DNA of 19,613 bases from Devosia sp. (GTDB taxonomy: Bacteria; Pseudomonadota; Alphaproteobacteria; Rhizobiales; Devosiaceae): the NCBI GenBank assembly GCA_028290685.1, contig JAQGJI010000171.1, forward strand, positions 1 to 19,613, read 5' to 3'. The first letter of the stretch is position 1, and every line of letters starts with the position of its first letter. The position numbers and the translations under genes were made by a program. Under the pieces are notes generated by a model. It was not told the DNA's origin. It saw only the letters and a list, made by a program, of their open reading frames with translations, and did no database searches. This document shows positions 1 to 8,324 of this stretch, piece after piece.

Positions 1-129
1 TTCATGGATCCACAAAAGGTCATGGAATTCCCATCGTGCAGGACCGATGGGCATGCGCCGGTCAAAGCGCCCCAGCCGGTGCTCCTTGAGCATGATATCT
101 TCGGAATCCTTCGTCTTCGTCATGGTCAT
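1..129 (-). CDS. N-terminal part of an unrecognised protein (runs off the left edge)
   Basis: An open frame on the minus strand starts at ATG 129 (or ATG 123, six bases on) and stays open for 43 codons to the window edge. An in-frame TGA at 138-136 lies just upstream, so this is a gene start and not an internal fragment. The visible protein is hydrophilic at first (MTMTKTKDSEDIM) and then includes the segment RRMPIGPARWEFHDLLWIHE. I do not recognise the family. No clear Shine-Dalgarno sequence precedes either ATG. It is divergent from the dioxygenase gene at 261, with about 130 bases between them. The aromatic-rich segment looks like real protein, but so short a fragment could still be a chance frame. 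Confidence 0.42.
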   Translation of the reverse strand, partial: MTMTKTKDSEDIMLKEHRLGRFDRRMPIGPARWEFHDLLWIHE

Positions 130-207
130 AGAACATCACGGACGGGCCGATCGCGCCATCTGTAGGTGCCACGAATAATCGGAATACCTAGTTGGCTGGC
201 GCAATGC

Positions 208-242
208 TCAACAGACGGGCCGTCAATATTGGGCTCTGTTGA
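208..242. promoter_or_regulatory. Inverted repeat in the divergent promoter region
   Basis: Two perfect 8-base arms, TCAACAGA (208-215) and TCTGTTGA (235-242), are separated by 19 bases. Inside lies a second small palindrome, GACGGGCCGTC (214-224). The element ends six bases before the AGGGGA ribosome binding site (248-253) of the gene at 261, so it could be an operator or a leader hairpin. No convincing -35/-10 pair is visible. The function is inferred only from symmetry and position. Confidence 0.35.
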
Positions 243-260
243 TGGCCAGGGGAACACCGA

Positions 261-1049
261 ATGAGAAAACAAATGTCCGCAGCAATGCAGGATCCGCTCA
301 GCAGCCTCAAGTCCGACTTCGACCGCGACGGGTTTATTGCGATCAAGTCGCTTTTCGACGCCGCCAAGATGGCTGAGATCAACCGTGAATTCGACCGTTA
401 TGTTGAAACTTGCGTGCCGAAAATGACGGACACCGAAGTGTTCTACGAGGAAAAAGGCGCCAAGGGCACGCTCAAGCAGATGCAGAACATGCAGCTCTAT
501 GACGACTATTTCCGCGAGCTGATGGAAACCGACACCATTCGCGAACTGGCTGAAACCATGTTGGGCGAAACGGCGCGCGCGGTGAACCTTGAATACTTCA
601 ACAAGCCCGCCGGGGTTGGCAAACCGACGCCGCCGCATCAGGACGGCTACTACTTCCATTTCAACCCGCCCGCCGCAGTAACTGGCTGGCTGGCGCTTGA
701 GCGGGCCGACCCGGAAAACGGCTGCATCCACTACGTGCGGGCGTCGCACAAGGTGGATGGCTATCGCCCGCATGGCCGATCGGAAATCCTTGGCTTCTCG
801 CAAGGCATCACCGATTTCGGCACGCCGGACGATAAGGCTAACACGATTGCCTTTCCTGGCGACGCGGGCACGTTCCTGATGCACCACTCCAAGACCATTC
901 ACTGGGCTGGGCCGAACACCTCGCCCACGCGTGCACGACGGGCGCTTGGCTTTGTGTATTTTGGCGCGAGCGCCAAGGTCGACCAGCAGGCGCGGGACGC
1001 CTATCAAGCCAAGCTTGCGGCCGACCTGCGGGCTGCAGGTAAGATCTAA
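261..1049 (+). CDS. Phytanoyl-CoA dioxygenase (PhyH) family Fe(II)/2-oxoglutarate oxygenase
   Basis: This 262-residue protein has the size and motifs of the PhyH family, which are non-haem iron, 2-oxoglutarate-dependent hydroxylases. The iron-binding HxD is visible as H126 and D128 in PPHQDGYYFHF. The distal histidine is probably H214 in KTIHWAGPN, and the 2-oxoglutarate-binding arginine lies just after it in the TRARRALGFVYF segment (about R224-R227). The start at 261 is supported by AGGGGA seven bases upstream. Bacterial members hydroxylate many small molecules, so the substrate cannot be read from sequence. It is transcribed toward the minus-strand catabolic operon and ends at a shared hairpin. 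Its place beside that operon suggests, without proof, a hydroxylation step for the same or a related compound. Confidence 0.9.
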   Translation: MRKQMSAAMQDPLSSLKSDFDRDGFIAIKSLFDAAKMAEINREFDRYVETCVPKMTDTEVFYEEKGAKGTLKQMQNMQLYDDYFRELMETDTIRELAETMLGETARAVNLEYFNKPAGVGKPTPPHQDGYYFHFNPPAAVTGWLALERADPENGCIHYVRASHKVDGYRPHGRSEILGFSQGITDFGTPDDKANTIAFPGDAGTFLMHHSKTIHWAGPNTSPTRARRALGFVYFGASAKVDQQARDAYQAKLAADLRAAGKI

Positions 1050-1050
1050 A

Positions 1051-1087
1051 CCGGGGTGGCAGGGCCCATCAGGGCTTTGCCACCCGG
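1051..1087. terminator. Hairpin between convergent genes, likely bidirectional terminator
   Basis: Arms 1054-1067 (GGGTGGCAGGGCCC) and 1072-1085 (GGGCTTTGCCACCC) form a 14-base stem around an ATCA loop. On the plus-strand RNA two of the pairs are G-U. On the minus-strand RNA those two become A-C mismatches. CC and GG flanks extend the stem past one bulged G. It starts just after the stop of the dioxygenase gene and covers the last codons and stop (1069-1071) of the M81-family gene. No strong T-run follows in either direction, so it may terminate inefficiently or act mainly as a 3' end stabiliser. Confidence 0.55.
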
Positions 1088-2598
1088 CCTGGATAGCAGT
1101 CATGGCAGCGAATAACTTTGTCGCCAAGCTTGCTGTAGGGCAGGCGCCGCAGGTCACTGGTGCAGAGGCCGGGGCTGTCGACATAGAAAGCCGCGCGCTG
1201 GATCGGCTCGTAGGCCGAACGATGCGAGACTGCTGCCTTGACTACGACATAGGTGGCGTCTTCCGGCCTTAAACCCTGGGAATGGTATTGCCCCAGATCC
1301 ATAGGCGCGGTCTTCCGCTCCGATAGCAAGATTTTAGCCTGCGCGTTGACGAGCACGGCGCAGCGGCCCATGCGAATGGAAGTGCCGCCCATAGACGCCA
1401 TATGCGATTTCGGGTTTTCGAGCTCGAAGACGCCGTCGCTGAGATGCTCGATGGTCCCTTTAAGGCGAATAGGCTCACCATGGTGGGCATCGGTCTTGCC
1501 ACCAATCATCAGCGTAACGGTTTGACCGACCCCAGCCGCGAAGCACTGGGCGACTGCCTCGCGATCGGCAAGCGCGGCCAGGATGTTGCTGCGCCCGGTC
1601 TCCAGCAAGGGAGCGAGAAGCCCTGTCGCATCCCCTGGCGTGCCGCCACCGATATTATCGGCCGGTTCGATCAAGAGGATCGGACCGCTTCCCGGCGGCA
1701 GCGCGTCGGCCTTGCCCAGGGCGGTCGCAAGGTCGTCCTCATGCGGGTAGCCGGCTGCGACATTGGCTTCGAGCACACCGACCAGAACGTCGAGATGCTT
1801 TTCAGCAGTGTCGGTTGCGCCCTTGGTGACGATGCTGAGGCTAAAGCCGCAATCGGGAATATCGGAATAAGCGTAACCGGCCATGACATTGATGGTCAGG
1901 ATGTCGGGGTCACTTGCCTCGATGAGGCGGGCAGCCGCGAGCACGCTCTTCATCGGTTCGTTGGCCGAGCCGACGCCCACGGGGGAAATAACGTATTTGG
2001 TACTGCGGTGTAGCGGCTTGATGCCGGGTAGATCAAGCGCGCGGTCGAGCAGTGCTGCGGTGGCCACGGCCGATTCATAGGCGTCAGTGTGTGGATTTTC
2101 CCGATAGGCGCGTAGGACTGTGGCGCTATCAACCATTGCTTGGGAAATGTTGCCGTGTAGATCCAGCACGGCAGCCACAGGCAGATTGCCCCGCCCAGCC
2201 GCATGCAAGCGGCCGCGAATCGTGGTCATGATCAGGCCTTCGACATCGTCCGAACTCTGGCTGACCATGGCGCCATGCAGAACGAGATAGATGCCGTCGA
2301 TCTCCCCAATGTGCCGGTCGAGCCCGGCGAGGAAATGCCCGAGAAAGAAGTCCACGACCTCATCTGTTACCTTGCCTGCCGGCTGCGCGGCCATTTGGAC
2401 GGTGGGCAGGATCCGCCAGTCCGCCTTTTCGGCGTAGTCTATGAAACCGGCAGCGGGCGAACCATTGCCACGGTTTCGGTCCAGCGCAGCTTGGCCGATA
2501 TTGATGCCACCATCCTCGAACTCCGCCATGCCGGTTTCATGCGACAAGAAGGTGTGGGTCTCGTGGTATAGGCCTCCAAAGAGGATGGTCTTGGTCAT
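1069..2598 (-). CDS. M81 family metallopeptidase-like protein (MlrC/microcystinase C-related)
   Basis: At 509 residues it matches the M81 (MlrC, formerly DUF1485) family, whose founding member hydrolyses linear microcystin peptides. Most relatives in catabolic operons have unknown substrates. Family motifs are in order: YHETHTF near the N-terminus (11-17), HGAM (108-111), LDLHGN with D146 and H148, NPHTD with H170 and D172, and ADNIGGGTPGD (313-323). The His/Asp residues are the expected zinc ligands. It is the last gene of the seven-gene minus operon, starting 17 bases after the DSD1-like gene, with a weak AGGG about ten bases upstream. In this setting it may hydrolyse an amide or peptide-like bond in the imported compound. 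The family call is firm and the reaction is not. Confidence 0.92.
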   Translation of the reverse strand: MTKTILFGGLYHETHTFLSHETGMAEFEDGGINIGQAALDRNRGNGSPAAGFIDYAEKADWRILPTVQMAAQPAGKVTDEVVDFFLGHFLAGLDRHIGEIDGIYLVLHGAMVSQSSDDVEGLIMTTIRGRLHAAGRGNLPVAAVLDLHGNISQAMVDSATVLRAYRENPHTDAYESAVATAALLDRALDLPGIKPLHRSTKYVISPVGVGSANEPMKSVLAAARLIEASDPDILTINVMAGYAYSDIPDCGFSLSIVTKGATDTAEKHLDVLVGVLEANVAAGYPHEDDLATALGKADALPPGSGPILLIEPADNIGGGTPGDATGLLAPLLETGRSNILAALADREAVAQCFAAGVGQTVTLMIGGKTDAHHGEPIRLKGTIEHLSDGVFELENPKSHMASMGGTSIRMGRCAVLVNAQAKILLSERKTAPMDLGQYHSQGLRPEDATYVVVKAAVSHRSAYEPIQRAAFYVDSPGLCTSDLRRLPYSKLGDKVIRCHDCYPGRVAKP

Positions 2599-2615
2599 GA
2601 CGCGAAACCCTGAGG

Positions 2616-3896
2616 TCAGAAGAAGGTGAGGACGCCGTCGATGACGGTATAATCATCGTCAACCACCGGCAGGAAACGCCATTTGTCAAAGGCAGTGCAG
2701 GGGTGGGAGATGCCCGAGGCGACGAGGTCTCCAACCTGCCAGTTCGCATCAGAGCCTAGGCGCACATAAGCGTGCTGGTCATTTGTGGCAAACACCGTAG
2801 CGGTCCCAACCGGCAAGAACCCGGCACCTGGCCGGTAGCGCTTGATCGGGACCGGCAAGCCGGAATCATAGGGCACATCGCGCTTCCCCATGGAGAGGAA
2901 GGCAAGGCCCGGCTCGGGTATGGACTGAACATAGGCCCAGGCTTCCAAGGCGGGCTCGAGGTCTGACTTCCAGGACCGGCGCGGATCGTGCTTTGCCTCG
3001 TCCTGGGCTTTTTTGTAGGCGCCTGAGTCGTTGGTGACATAGCAACCCGAGCGCAGCAGCACTCGGACCGGCATGGGCAGAGCAAGCGTCGCGAAACGGT
3101 CGGCGATGATGTCAAAGTAGGACGAGCCGCCGCCCGAGAGGATAAACTCATCAAGGCCAGCAAGGAGGTTCGGAGGCAAGGCGCGTGCGAGCTCGACGAT
3201 CGACTGCGCGAACGGCTCGAGCAGCATCGGGTCCTTGTCGATGCCGGGCACCACACCTTCAAAAGTTGCAAGGCCGGCGAACTTCACAAGACCTGGGTCG
3301 CTTGTTGCAAGCTGCTGGGCCAGGCACAGTGCCGTCGCGTGGTCGCGCAAGCCGGTGCGCCCGCCCTGTGCGCCGATCTCGAGCAGCACCTTTATGGGGC
3401 GGGCGAGGTCAAGGCCGTGCAGGTGGCGCAGCATGTTGTCCAGCTGCGCGCTTGAATCGAGGAAGCAGTAGAACTCGAATTGCGGGTCGGTGTTGATGAG
3501 CGCCTGAACGCCTGCAAGATGCGCCTTGCCGATCAGCTGATTGGCCAACAGTACGCGCTTGACGCCGTAGTGGTGCATAACATGCACCTGGTTGACCGTC
3601 GCGGCCGTCATACCCCATGCCCCGCCGGCCAGCTGCTCGGCAAAGATCCGCGGGCTCATCGTGGTCTTGCCATGGGGGGCGAGCGACAGACCATGGCTTG
3701 TCACGTAGTTGCCGAAGACCGAGGCGTTATGGTCCAGCGCGCTACGCCGCAGCACCATAAGGGGCAGCGGCATGTCCTCGTGGAGGACATTCCAGCCTTT
3801 CGTGCCGATTTCCGAGAGCGGAAAGGCGGGGGCATTGGCCGGGATGCCTTTGGTACGGCCGTCGAGAACGATTTGCTGCAGCGCGTCGAGGTTCAT
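2616..3896 (-). CDS. DSD1-like PLP-dependent amino acid deaminase / D-threonine aldolase family
   Basis: This 426-residue protein has the alanine-racemase-type N-terminal barrel followed by the D-serine dehydratase-like C-terminal domain. The PLP lysine is probably K77 in LAPHGKTTMSP. A His-x-Cys pair, H398 and C400 in SHPCTAFDKW, fits the zinc site of DSD1-type dehydratases. Relatives deaminate D-serine or D-threonine, or cleave beta-hydroxy-D-amino acids. The retained metal ligands favour dehydratase or aldolase chemistry on a D-3-hydroxyamino acid over plain racemisation. The start is six bases past the stop of the HpcH/HpaI gene, with only a weak AGG upstream, so translation may be coupled. 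It implies that the pathway substrate contains or releases a D-hydroxyamino acid. Confidence 0.88.
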   Translation of the reverse strand: MNLDALQQIVLDGRTKGIPANAPAFPLSEIGTKGWNVLHEDMPLPLMVLRRSALDHNASVFGNYVTSHGLSLAPHGKTTMSPRIFAEQLAGGAWGMTAATVNQVHVMHHYGVKRVLLANQLIGKAHLAGVQALINTDPQFEFYCFLDSSAQLDNMLRHLHGLDLARPIKVLLEIGAQGGRTGLRDHATALCLAQQLATSDPGLVKFAGLATFEGVVPGIDKDPMLLEPFAQSIVELARALPPNLLAGLDEFILSGGGSSYFDIIADRFATLALPMPVRVLLRSGCYVTNDSGAYKKAQDEAKHDPRRSWKSDLEPALEAWAYVQSIPEPGLAFLSMGKRDVPYDSGLPVPIKRYRPGAGFLPVGTATVFATNDQHAYVRLGSDANWQVGDLVASGISHPCTAFDKWRFLPVVDDDYTVIDGVLTFF

Positions 3897-3902
3897 CTTG
3901 GC

Positions 3903-4715
3903 CTACACCGCCTCGAAGGCAGAGAGCATGTCGTCGGCATAGTTCGCCAGCGCCACGACGTCGGCGCCGACGCTGAGCATGTTGTATCCCATAGAAACGT
4001 AATCCTTCACATTGGCCTTGCCGGCGACAGTGACGGCGATCTTGCCGTGCTTGCGGGCGACTTCAGCAACGCGTTCGCGAACCTTGATGATTTCTGGCGC
4101 CTGAATTTGCCCAGGAATCCCGAGCCGCACCGAATAATCGCCCGGACCAAAGAACAGCGCGTCTACGCCGTCGATTTCGGCGATGGCGTCGATCTCCTCA
4201 AGCGCCTCAGGGTCCTCGATCTGGTGGCAGACAAAGCGCTGCTTGTTGGCGGTCTCAAGGTAGTCGAGGAAACCGACGCGGGTATACATGCCATCATTGT
4301 TGCCACCATCGACGGCCCGCCGACCGACTGGAGCGAACTTGGTCATGTCGCGGACTGCGCGGGCGTCGGCGGCGCTCATGATATGGGGTACGATGACGCC
4401 GGTCGCGTCGGCTTCAAGCGGTCGCACATAATCGGAATAACTGCCGCGCGCGACGCGGACGAGGCTGTCGACGTCATAAATCTTGGCGGCGCGGATCTGG
4501 TTTTCGATGGCTTCGAGACTGGCGGATGTGTGTTCCTGGCAGAGCCAGAGCGCATCAGGCCGCGCCTGGGCAAAGATTTCGGCGACCTTGGCGTCAAAAG
4601 TGTTCAGCTTGAGCACCTTGGCCACGCCCCCGGCGGCAATGGTGCGCAAAACTCGGCTCTCGCGCATGCGGTGCGCGGTGGCGGGGCCGGCTGAATAGGC
4701 TTGCTTTTCGGTCAT
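3903..4715 (-). CDS. HpcH/HpaI family aldolase
   Basis: This 270-residue TIM-barrel protein belongs to the HpcH/HpaI (class II, divalent metal) aldolase family. Members cleave 2-keto-3-deoxy or 4-hydroxy-2-keto acids to pyruvate plus an aldehyde. Visible elements are CQEHTSAS with H62 (the usual D-x-EH position), R88 in VRVAR, PVGRR (129-133), the metal-binding Glu in CHQIEDPE (E167) and Asp in FFGPGDYS (D193). It is about the usual family length. ATG 4715 follows the SDR stop by five bases. ATG 4667 (residue 17) is an alternative start because no strong ribosome binding site precedes 4715. In this operon it could supply the carbon-carbon cleavage step after dehydrogenation. Close relatives in sugar-acid and aromatic pathways differ in substrate. 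Confidence 0.9.
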   Translation of the reverse strand: MTEKQAYSAGPATAHRMRESRVLRTIAAGGVAKVLKLNTFDAKVAEIFAQARPDALWLCQEHTSASLEAIENQIRAAKIYDVDSLVRVARGSYSDYVRPLEADATGVIVPHIMSAADARAVRDMTKFAPVGRRAVDGGNNDGMYTRVGFLDYLETANKQRFVCHQIEDPEALEEIDAIAEIDGVDALFFGPGDYSVRLGIPGQIQAPEIIKVRERVAEVARKHGKIAVTVAGKANVKDYVSMGYNMLSVGADVVALANYADDMLSAFEAV

Positions 4716-4720
4716 GGGTT

Positions 4721-5506
4721 TTACTTTGCGGTATAGCCGCCATCGACCGGGATATTGGTGCCGGTGATATAGGCAGATGCATCGGAGGCGAGAAAGACGA
4801 CGACACCCATGAGATCGGTCTCATTGGCCATGCGACCAAGCTGGGTGCGGTCGGAATAGTTCTGAACGAACGGCGCGGGCTGATTGGAAAAAAGCCCACC
4901 AGGCGATAGGCAATTGACGCGCACATTATCCTTGCCAAGGATACTGGCGGCCCACCGGGTGAAGTTGATCATCCCGCCCTTCTCATAGAAGTAGATGGGG
5001 GAGGGATTGGGGTTCATATTCGTGCCGAGATAGTTTCCCATCTCAACGCCGACCATCCCCATCATGGAGCCAATATTGATCACCGACCCGGTCCTGTTGG
5101 CGGCCATCGACTTGCCGAACAACGAGGTGATTTTGAACAGAGCCGAGGCATTGACACGCAAGCTGCGGTCGTAGGCCTCAAGATCATGGTCCCAGCCATC
5201 GGTCGCCGACCGCGTCACAGCATTATTCACTAGGATGTCGCAGCGGCCGCTGCGTTCGATAATGGTGGCGTGCAGCGCTTCGATCGACGCGTCGGCGTCG
5301 AGGTCCAGCGGCAGGGCTGTGACGTCGTTGCCGGCAGCGCGCTCTTGTGCAGCCACCGCTTTGAGCTTGGTTTGGTCGCGAGCGGCCATGTACGTGGTCG
5401 CGCCAGCTTCCGCCAGCGCCGCGACGATCTGCCGGCCATAGAGCCCGGCGCCCCCGGTGACCAGCGCCACCTTACCCTTGAGCGAGAAAGTGTCGAGAAC
5501 AGCCAT
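4721..5506 (-). CDS. SDR family oxidoreductase
   Basis: This 261-residue classical short-chain dehydrogenase has the cofactor motif TGGAGLYG (17-24), NNA (94-96), catalytic Ser about S147 in INIGSMMG, and Tyr/Lys as Y172 and K176 in IYFYEKGG. The C-terminus VDGGYTAK is typical. The Ser-to-Tyr distance is about 25 residues, against roughly 13 in ordinary SDRs, because of the insert GNYLGTNMNPNPSP. The operon's other SDR has a matching insert, so the two are probably subfamily paralogues. GGAG lies six bases before ATG 5506, and only one base separates that ATG from the stop of the upstream Gfo/Idh/MocA gene. It likely oxidises or reduces a hydroxyl or keto group of the pathway intermediate with NAD(P). 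Confidence 0.92.
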   Translation of the reverse strand: MAVLDTFSLKGKVALVTGGAGLYGRQIVAALAEAGATTYMAARDQTKLKAVAAQERAAGNDVTALPLDLDADASIEALHATIIERSGRCDILVNNAVTRSATDGWDHDLEAYDRSLRVNASALFKITSLFGKSMAANRTGSVINIGSMMGMVGVEMGNYLGTNMNPNPSPIYFYEKGGMINFTRWAASILGKDNVRVNCLSPGGLFSNQPAPFVQNYSDRTQLGRMANETDLMGVVVFLASDASAYITGTNIPVDGGYTAK

Positions 5507-5507
5507 C

Positions 5508-6473
5508 TCAGGCTCCGAAACTGGAAAGCAGGATTTCAGAGCCGCCTGCGTCGCGGCTTTCTATGCCGGCGATGACCAATTGCATCAGTTCCCTTGTGTG
5601 GGCAAAGGGCATGGGCGGCTCGCCGGTTCGCAGGAACCCGACGTAGCTTTCCAACTGCGCTTTGAAGGCGGTGTAAGTGTCCTGGCTGCGCAGGGCGACG
5701 CCACCGTCCGTGCCAGCAAGCGTTATGAACCCGGACCCCCCGATCTGATCCGCTGTAACGGTGATGACGACATCGACACCCGTGCTGTGTTTCAGATGGA
5801 CTACGTTGCGCTCGTAGGTGCCCGTGTTGCGGACCGAGATGAAGCCGGGCCCGACAATTGGATAGATCGATTCCAGCGCATGGATGCCGTAGGTCTCCCA
5901 CTTCTTGGCCATAGTCGCAAAGACGGTCCTCAAGGATCCAAACTCGTAGGTCGCGCCATGATAAGGCGTGAACTCCTTGGCAAAGCGCATGCCCGATGAA
6001 GAGATGATGGGCTTTCCCCCTGCAATCCAGCCGGCAAAGGTTGCGAGATCGGCGCGGTTATCGCAAAGCGGCTTGTCGATGAAGACCGGTATGCCGGCCT
6101 CGATAAACGGGCGGGCGCGTTCGACATGCTCGAAACCTTTGTCGGTGGCGATGACGACGGCGTCAACTTGACCGATAACTTCCTCGGCCTGTCCCACAAC
6201 ATGGGCGATTTTGGCGACAGCAGCGACCTGCACGGCGTCAGCCGGATCATCGGTCCACACATGAGTGACTTCGACGCCGGGGATGCCGAGCGTTTCCGGT
6301 GGCTGCTTGCCGATATAGTTGACGATAGCAGGGTAGGGGCAGGTCTTGAGGGCTTCGGCGTCATAGCGGCCGTTGACGATTATCGACCAGGAGTAGGGAT
6401 GCCCATTGCCTTCGACCATGCCGAGCATGGCAAGTCTGATCGGACGGTCGCCTAGGGGAAAATGTGCGCTCAT
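5508..6473 (-). CDS. Gfo/Idh/MocA family oxidoreductase
   Basis: This protein of about 321 residues fits the Gfo/Idh/MocA family, NAD(P)-dependent enzymes acting mostly on sugars, inositols and sugar-acid derivatives. The EKP-type motif appears as IDKPL (132-136), with the lysine retained. The N-terminal nucleotide-binding loop is unusual: LGMVEGNGHPYSW replaces the common GxGxxG. Later segments (HALESIYPIVGPG, GTDGGVAL) belong to the C-terminal substrate domain. ATG 6473 is preferred over the in-frame ATG 6500, because 6500 would run into the preceding SDR gene (stop 6478-6480) and a GGTGA lies five bases before 6473. It sits between two SDR genes, so the operon alternates Gfo/Idh and SDR genes twice. 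Confidence 0.88.
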   Translation of the reverse strand: MSAHFPLGDRPIRLAMLGMVEGNGHPYSWSIIVNGRYDAEALKTCPYPAIVNYIGKQPPETLGIPGVEVTHVWTDDPADAVQVAAVAKIAHVVGQAEEVIGQVDAVVIATDKGFEHVERARPFIEAGIPVFIDKPLCDNRADLATFAGWIAGGKPIISSSGMRFAKEFTPYHGATYEFGSLRTVFATMAKKWETYGIHALESIYPIVGPGFISVRNTGTYERNVVHLKHSTGVDVVITVTADQIGGSGFITLAGTDGGVALRSQDTYTAFKAQLESYVGFLRTGEPPMPFAHTRELMQLVIAGIESRDAGGSEILLSSFGA

Positions 6474-6477
6474 TGGG

Positions 6478-7254
6478 TCACCAGGAGGTCCAGCCGCCAT
6501 CGACGCTCAGCACCTGTCCGGTGATGTAGGACGCGGCGTTCGACAAGAGAAAGACCACCGAGCCGGCGGTTTCATGAGCTTCGCCGATGCGGCCCAGCAT
6601 ATTGGAGCGGCTCAGATTGCCGATAAAGTCAGGGTGGGAGGCAATCACGTTTGGGTTGGGGTAGGGCCCTGGCGCAACCGCATTAACCCGAATGCCGCGG
6701 GGGCCGAAATGGCCCGCCATGTAACGCGTCATCTGCACCAAACCTGCTTTGCCGGCACCATACTCGATCGGATTGGGCGTCATGCCGGCGGGGTAGTTGG
6801 AGGGATTTGGGGCAACGAGGCCATACATCGAGGCAAACATCACCATGGATCCGGGGCCGGTCATCTGCGATGCAGTTTTGCGGGCCAGGAGGAATGAGCC
6901 GGTGAGGTTGAGCCGGTTCGCGCGGTCGAAGTCCTCTGCGCTCAGATCATCAAAGGCCTTGCCGGTGCTGCCATAGGTGGCGTTCACTAGTCCGTCAAAG
7001 CTGCCGAAGCGCTTGCTGCAGGCGGCAATCGCGGCGTCGATCGCGTCTTCTTCGCCGATGTTGAAGACGATGCCGTCGGCCGAGTCCGAGCCGAATTTAG
7101 CTTTCACCTTGCCGATCGCAACGTCAAGCCGTTCCTGGCTCATATCGGCGATAAAGAGCTTGCCACCTTGCGTGGCAATGGCGTCGCAGATGGGCGTCCC
7201 AAGGTAGCCGGCGCCGCCGGCAACGAAGATGGTCCGGCCGGAAAGATCGAACAT
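6478..7254 (-). CDS. SDR family oxidoreductase
   Basis: With the start at ATG 7254 the protein has 258 residues. That start has AGGA six bases upstream, whereas the longer in-frame start at 7299 would overlap the preceding gene. The nucleotide-binding loop is AGGAGYLG (12-19), with Ala in place of the usual Thr. Catalytic residues are S142 in FASMYG, Y165 and K169 in EYGAGKAG. The C-terminus is VDGGWTSW. It shares with the SDR at 4721-5506 an expanded Ser-to-Tyr loop (VAPNPSNYPAGMTPNP) rich in Asn and Pro. The N-terminal NNAG motif is degenerate (VNATYG). Its stop is four bases from the next gene. It likely acts on the same or a consecutive intermediate as its paralogue. Confidence 0.9.
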   Translation of the reverse strand: MFDLSGRTIFVAGGAGYLGTPICDAIATQGGKLFIADMSQERLDVAIGKVKAKFGSDSADGIVFNIGEEDAIDAAIAACSKRFGSFDGLVNATYGSTGKAFDDLSAEDFDRANRLNLTGSFLLARKTASQMTGPGSMVMFASMYGLVAPNPSNYPAGMTPNPIEYGAGKAGLVQMTRYMAGHFGPRGIRVNAVAPGPYPNPNVIASHPDFIGNLSRSNMLGRIGEAHETAGSVVFLLSNAASYITGQVLSVDGGWTSW

Positions 7255-7262
7255 CGAAGGTC

Positions 7263-8270
7263 CTAGTGTTCGAGCGAAACAATGGTGCGGTCTTGCCACG
7301 ATTTCTTGGCGGCGATCGCTATCTTGAGGTTCTGCCTTGCGTCTTGGAGGGTTGCCAGGTGGCAGGGTTTGCCCTCGAGGGCGTCGAGCATGGCATTGGC
7401 CTGAAGAGCAAAACGGGCTTGGTGCGCTTCCATGGGAACGAGGCCATCCATGTAGTCGTGCCGGTCTTTGGGGTGGCCGCTGTCGTCGTCGGCAAAGCTC
7501 AGGACCGAGTGTTCAAGGCGGAGATTGCCTTCGGTGCCGATGAAGGTGAACTCGGAAATATTGGGCTTCTGGAACTGGTTGATGGTCACATTGGCCATTG
7601 CGCCGCTCTCGAACTGGATGTTGACGAGGCAGGTGTCCTCGGTCTCTGTGCCCTGCAGGACCAGCCGGTCATACATCGCGCCTTCTGCCACCGGGCGGCC
7701 AATGAGCAAGACCTAAAGATCGAAAACATGACTGGCCGCATCAAGGATGGCGCCGCCACCCATGTCGGGGCGGGCGTAGTAGGTGCGCTGGAAATCAGGG
7801 CGATATTTGGGGAATTCTTGTGACCCGTTTATATAAGCGAGACGCAGCTTTCCTATCTTTCCAGACCCTATTTGCTGACGGACTGCTAACACTTCCGGGG
7901 CCACCCTGCGAATGTAGCCGACCCGGGCCAGGATACCGGCGCGTTCCACGGCAGCGAGCGCTGCATCAACGCCGTCCATCGTGACCGAAAGCGGCTTCTC
8001 CACCATGAAGGGGAGCTTGGCCGCTGCGCAGCCCTCCATCAGTGGCACGTGCAAGTGTGCCGGCGCGCAGATGACAGCCAGATCGAATGAGGACAGGTCG
8101 GCATCGCCCAGATCGGCGCAGCTGCGGATCAACGGGAAGAGGGCTTCGGCTTCGGCGCGCCGCTCCGGGTGCGGTTCGATGACGGCGAGTTCAGCGCGGT
8201 TGGTGGCAGCATAGCCCCGCAAATGCCGGCGACCGATGCCGCCGCTGCCGATGATCAAAACCCGCTTCAT
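7263..8270 (-). pseudogene. Gfo/Idh/MocA oxidoreductase interrupted by an in-frame TAG
   Basis: Two collinear pieces in the same frame together make one family-length Gfo/Idh/MocA protein of 335 codons. The first piece starts at ATG 8270 with GSGGIGRRH (8-16) and VEKPLS (90-95), and runs to AASHVFDL. TAG at 7715-7713 (codon 186) follows, and the frame continues immediately with VLLIGRPVAEG to the stop at 7265-7263. The stop falls in the conserved helix after the catalytic-domain motif DAASHVFD, where a normal residue is expected. No bases are gained or lost. A single change such as CAG or TGG to TAG would explain it. It is the promoter-proximal gene of the operon. It could be a true nonsense mutation, a sequencing error or a suppressed amber codon. 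The in-frame ATG at 8312 is an unlikely start because it lies at the promoter. Confidence 0.82.
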
Positions 8271-8324
8271 TCCCCGCCCTTGAGTAGATCGATCAGGAAT
8301 GTCGCTTGACACCCTAAAAAACTA

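Noticed and set aside
126..1184. 352-codon minus-strand frame opposite the PhyH-family gene
   Set aside because: The plus-strand gene has clear iron-binding motifs and a ribosome binding site. The antisense frame has no family features and spans the convergent hairpin.
3480..4694. 404-codon plus-strand frame
   Set aside because: It is antisense to the DSD1-like and HpcH/HpaI genes and crosses their junction, with no motifs.
7713..7715. Programmed readthrough or pyrrolysine at the TAG
   Set aside because: No downstream structure was recognised, and Gfo/Idh/MocA proteins are not known to use a special residue here. Mutation or base-call error is simpler.
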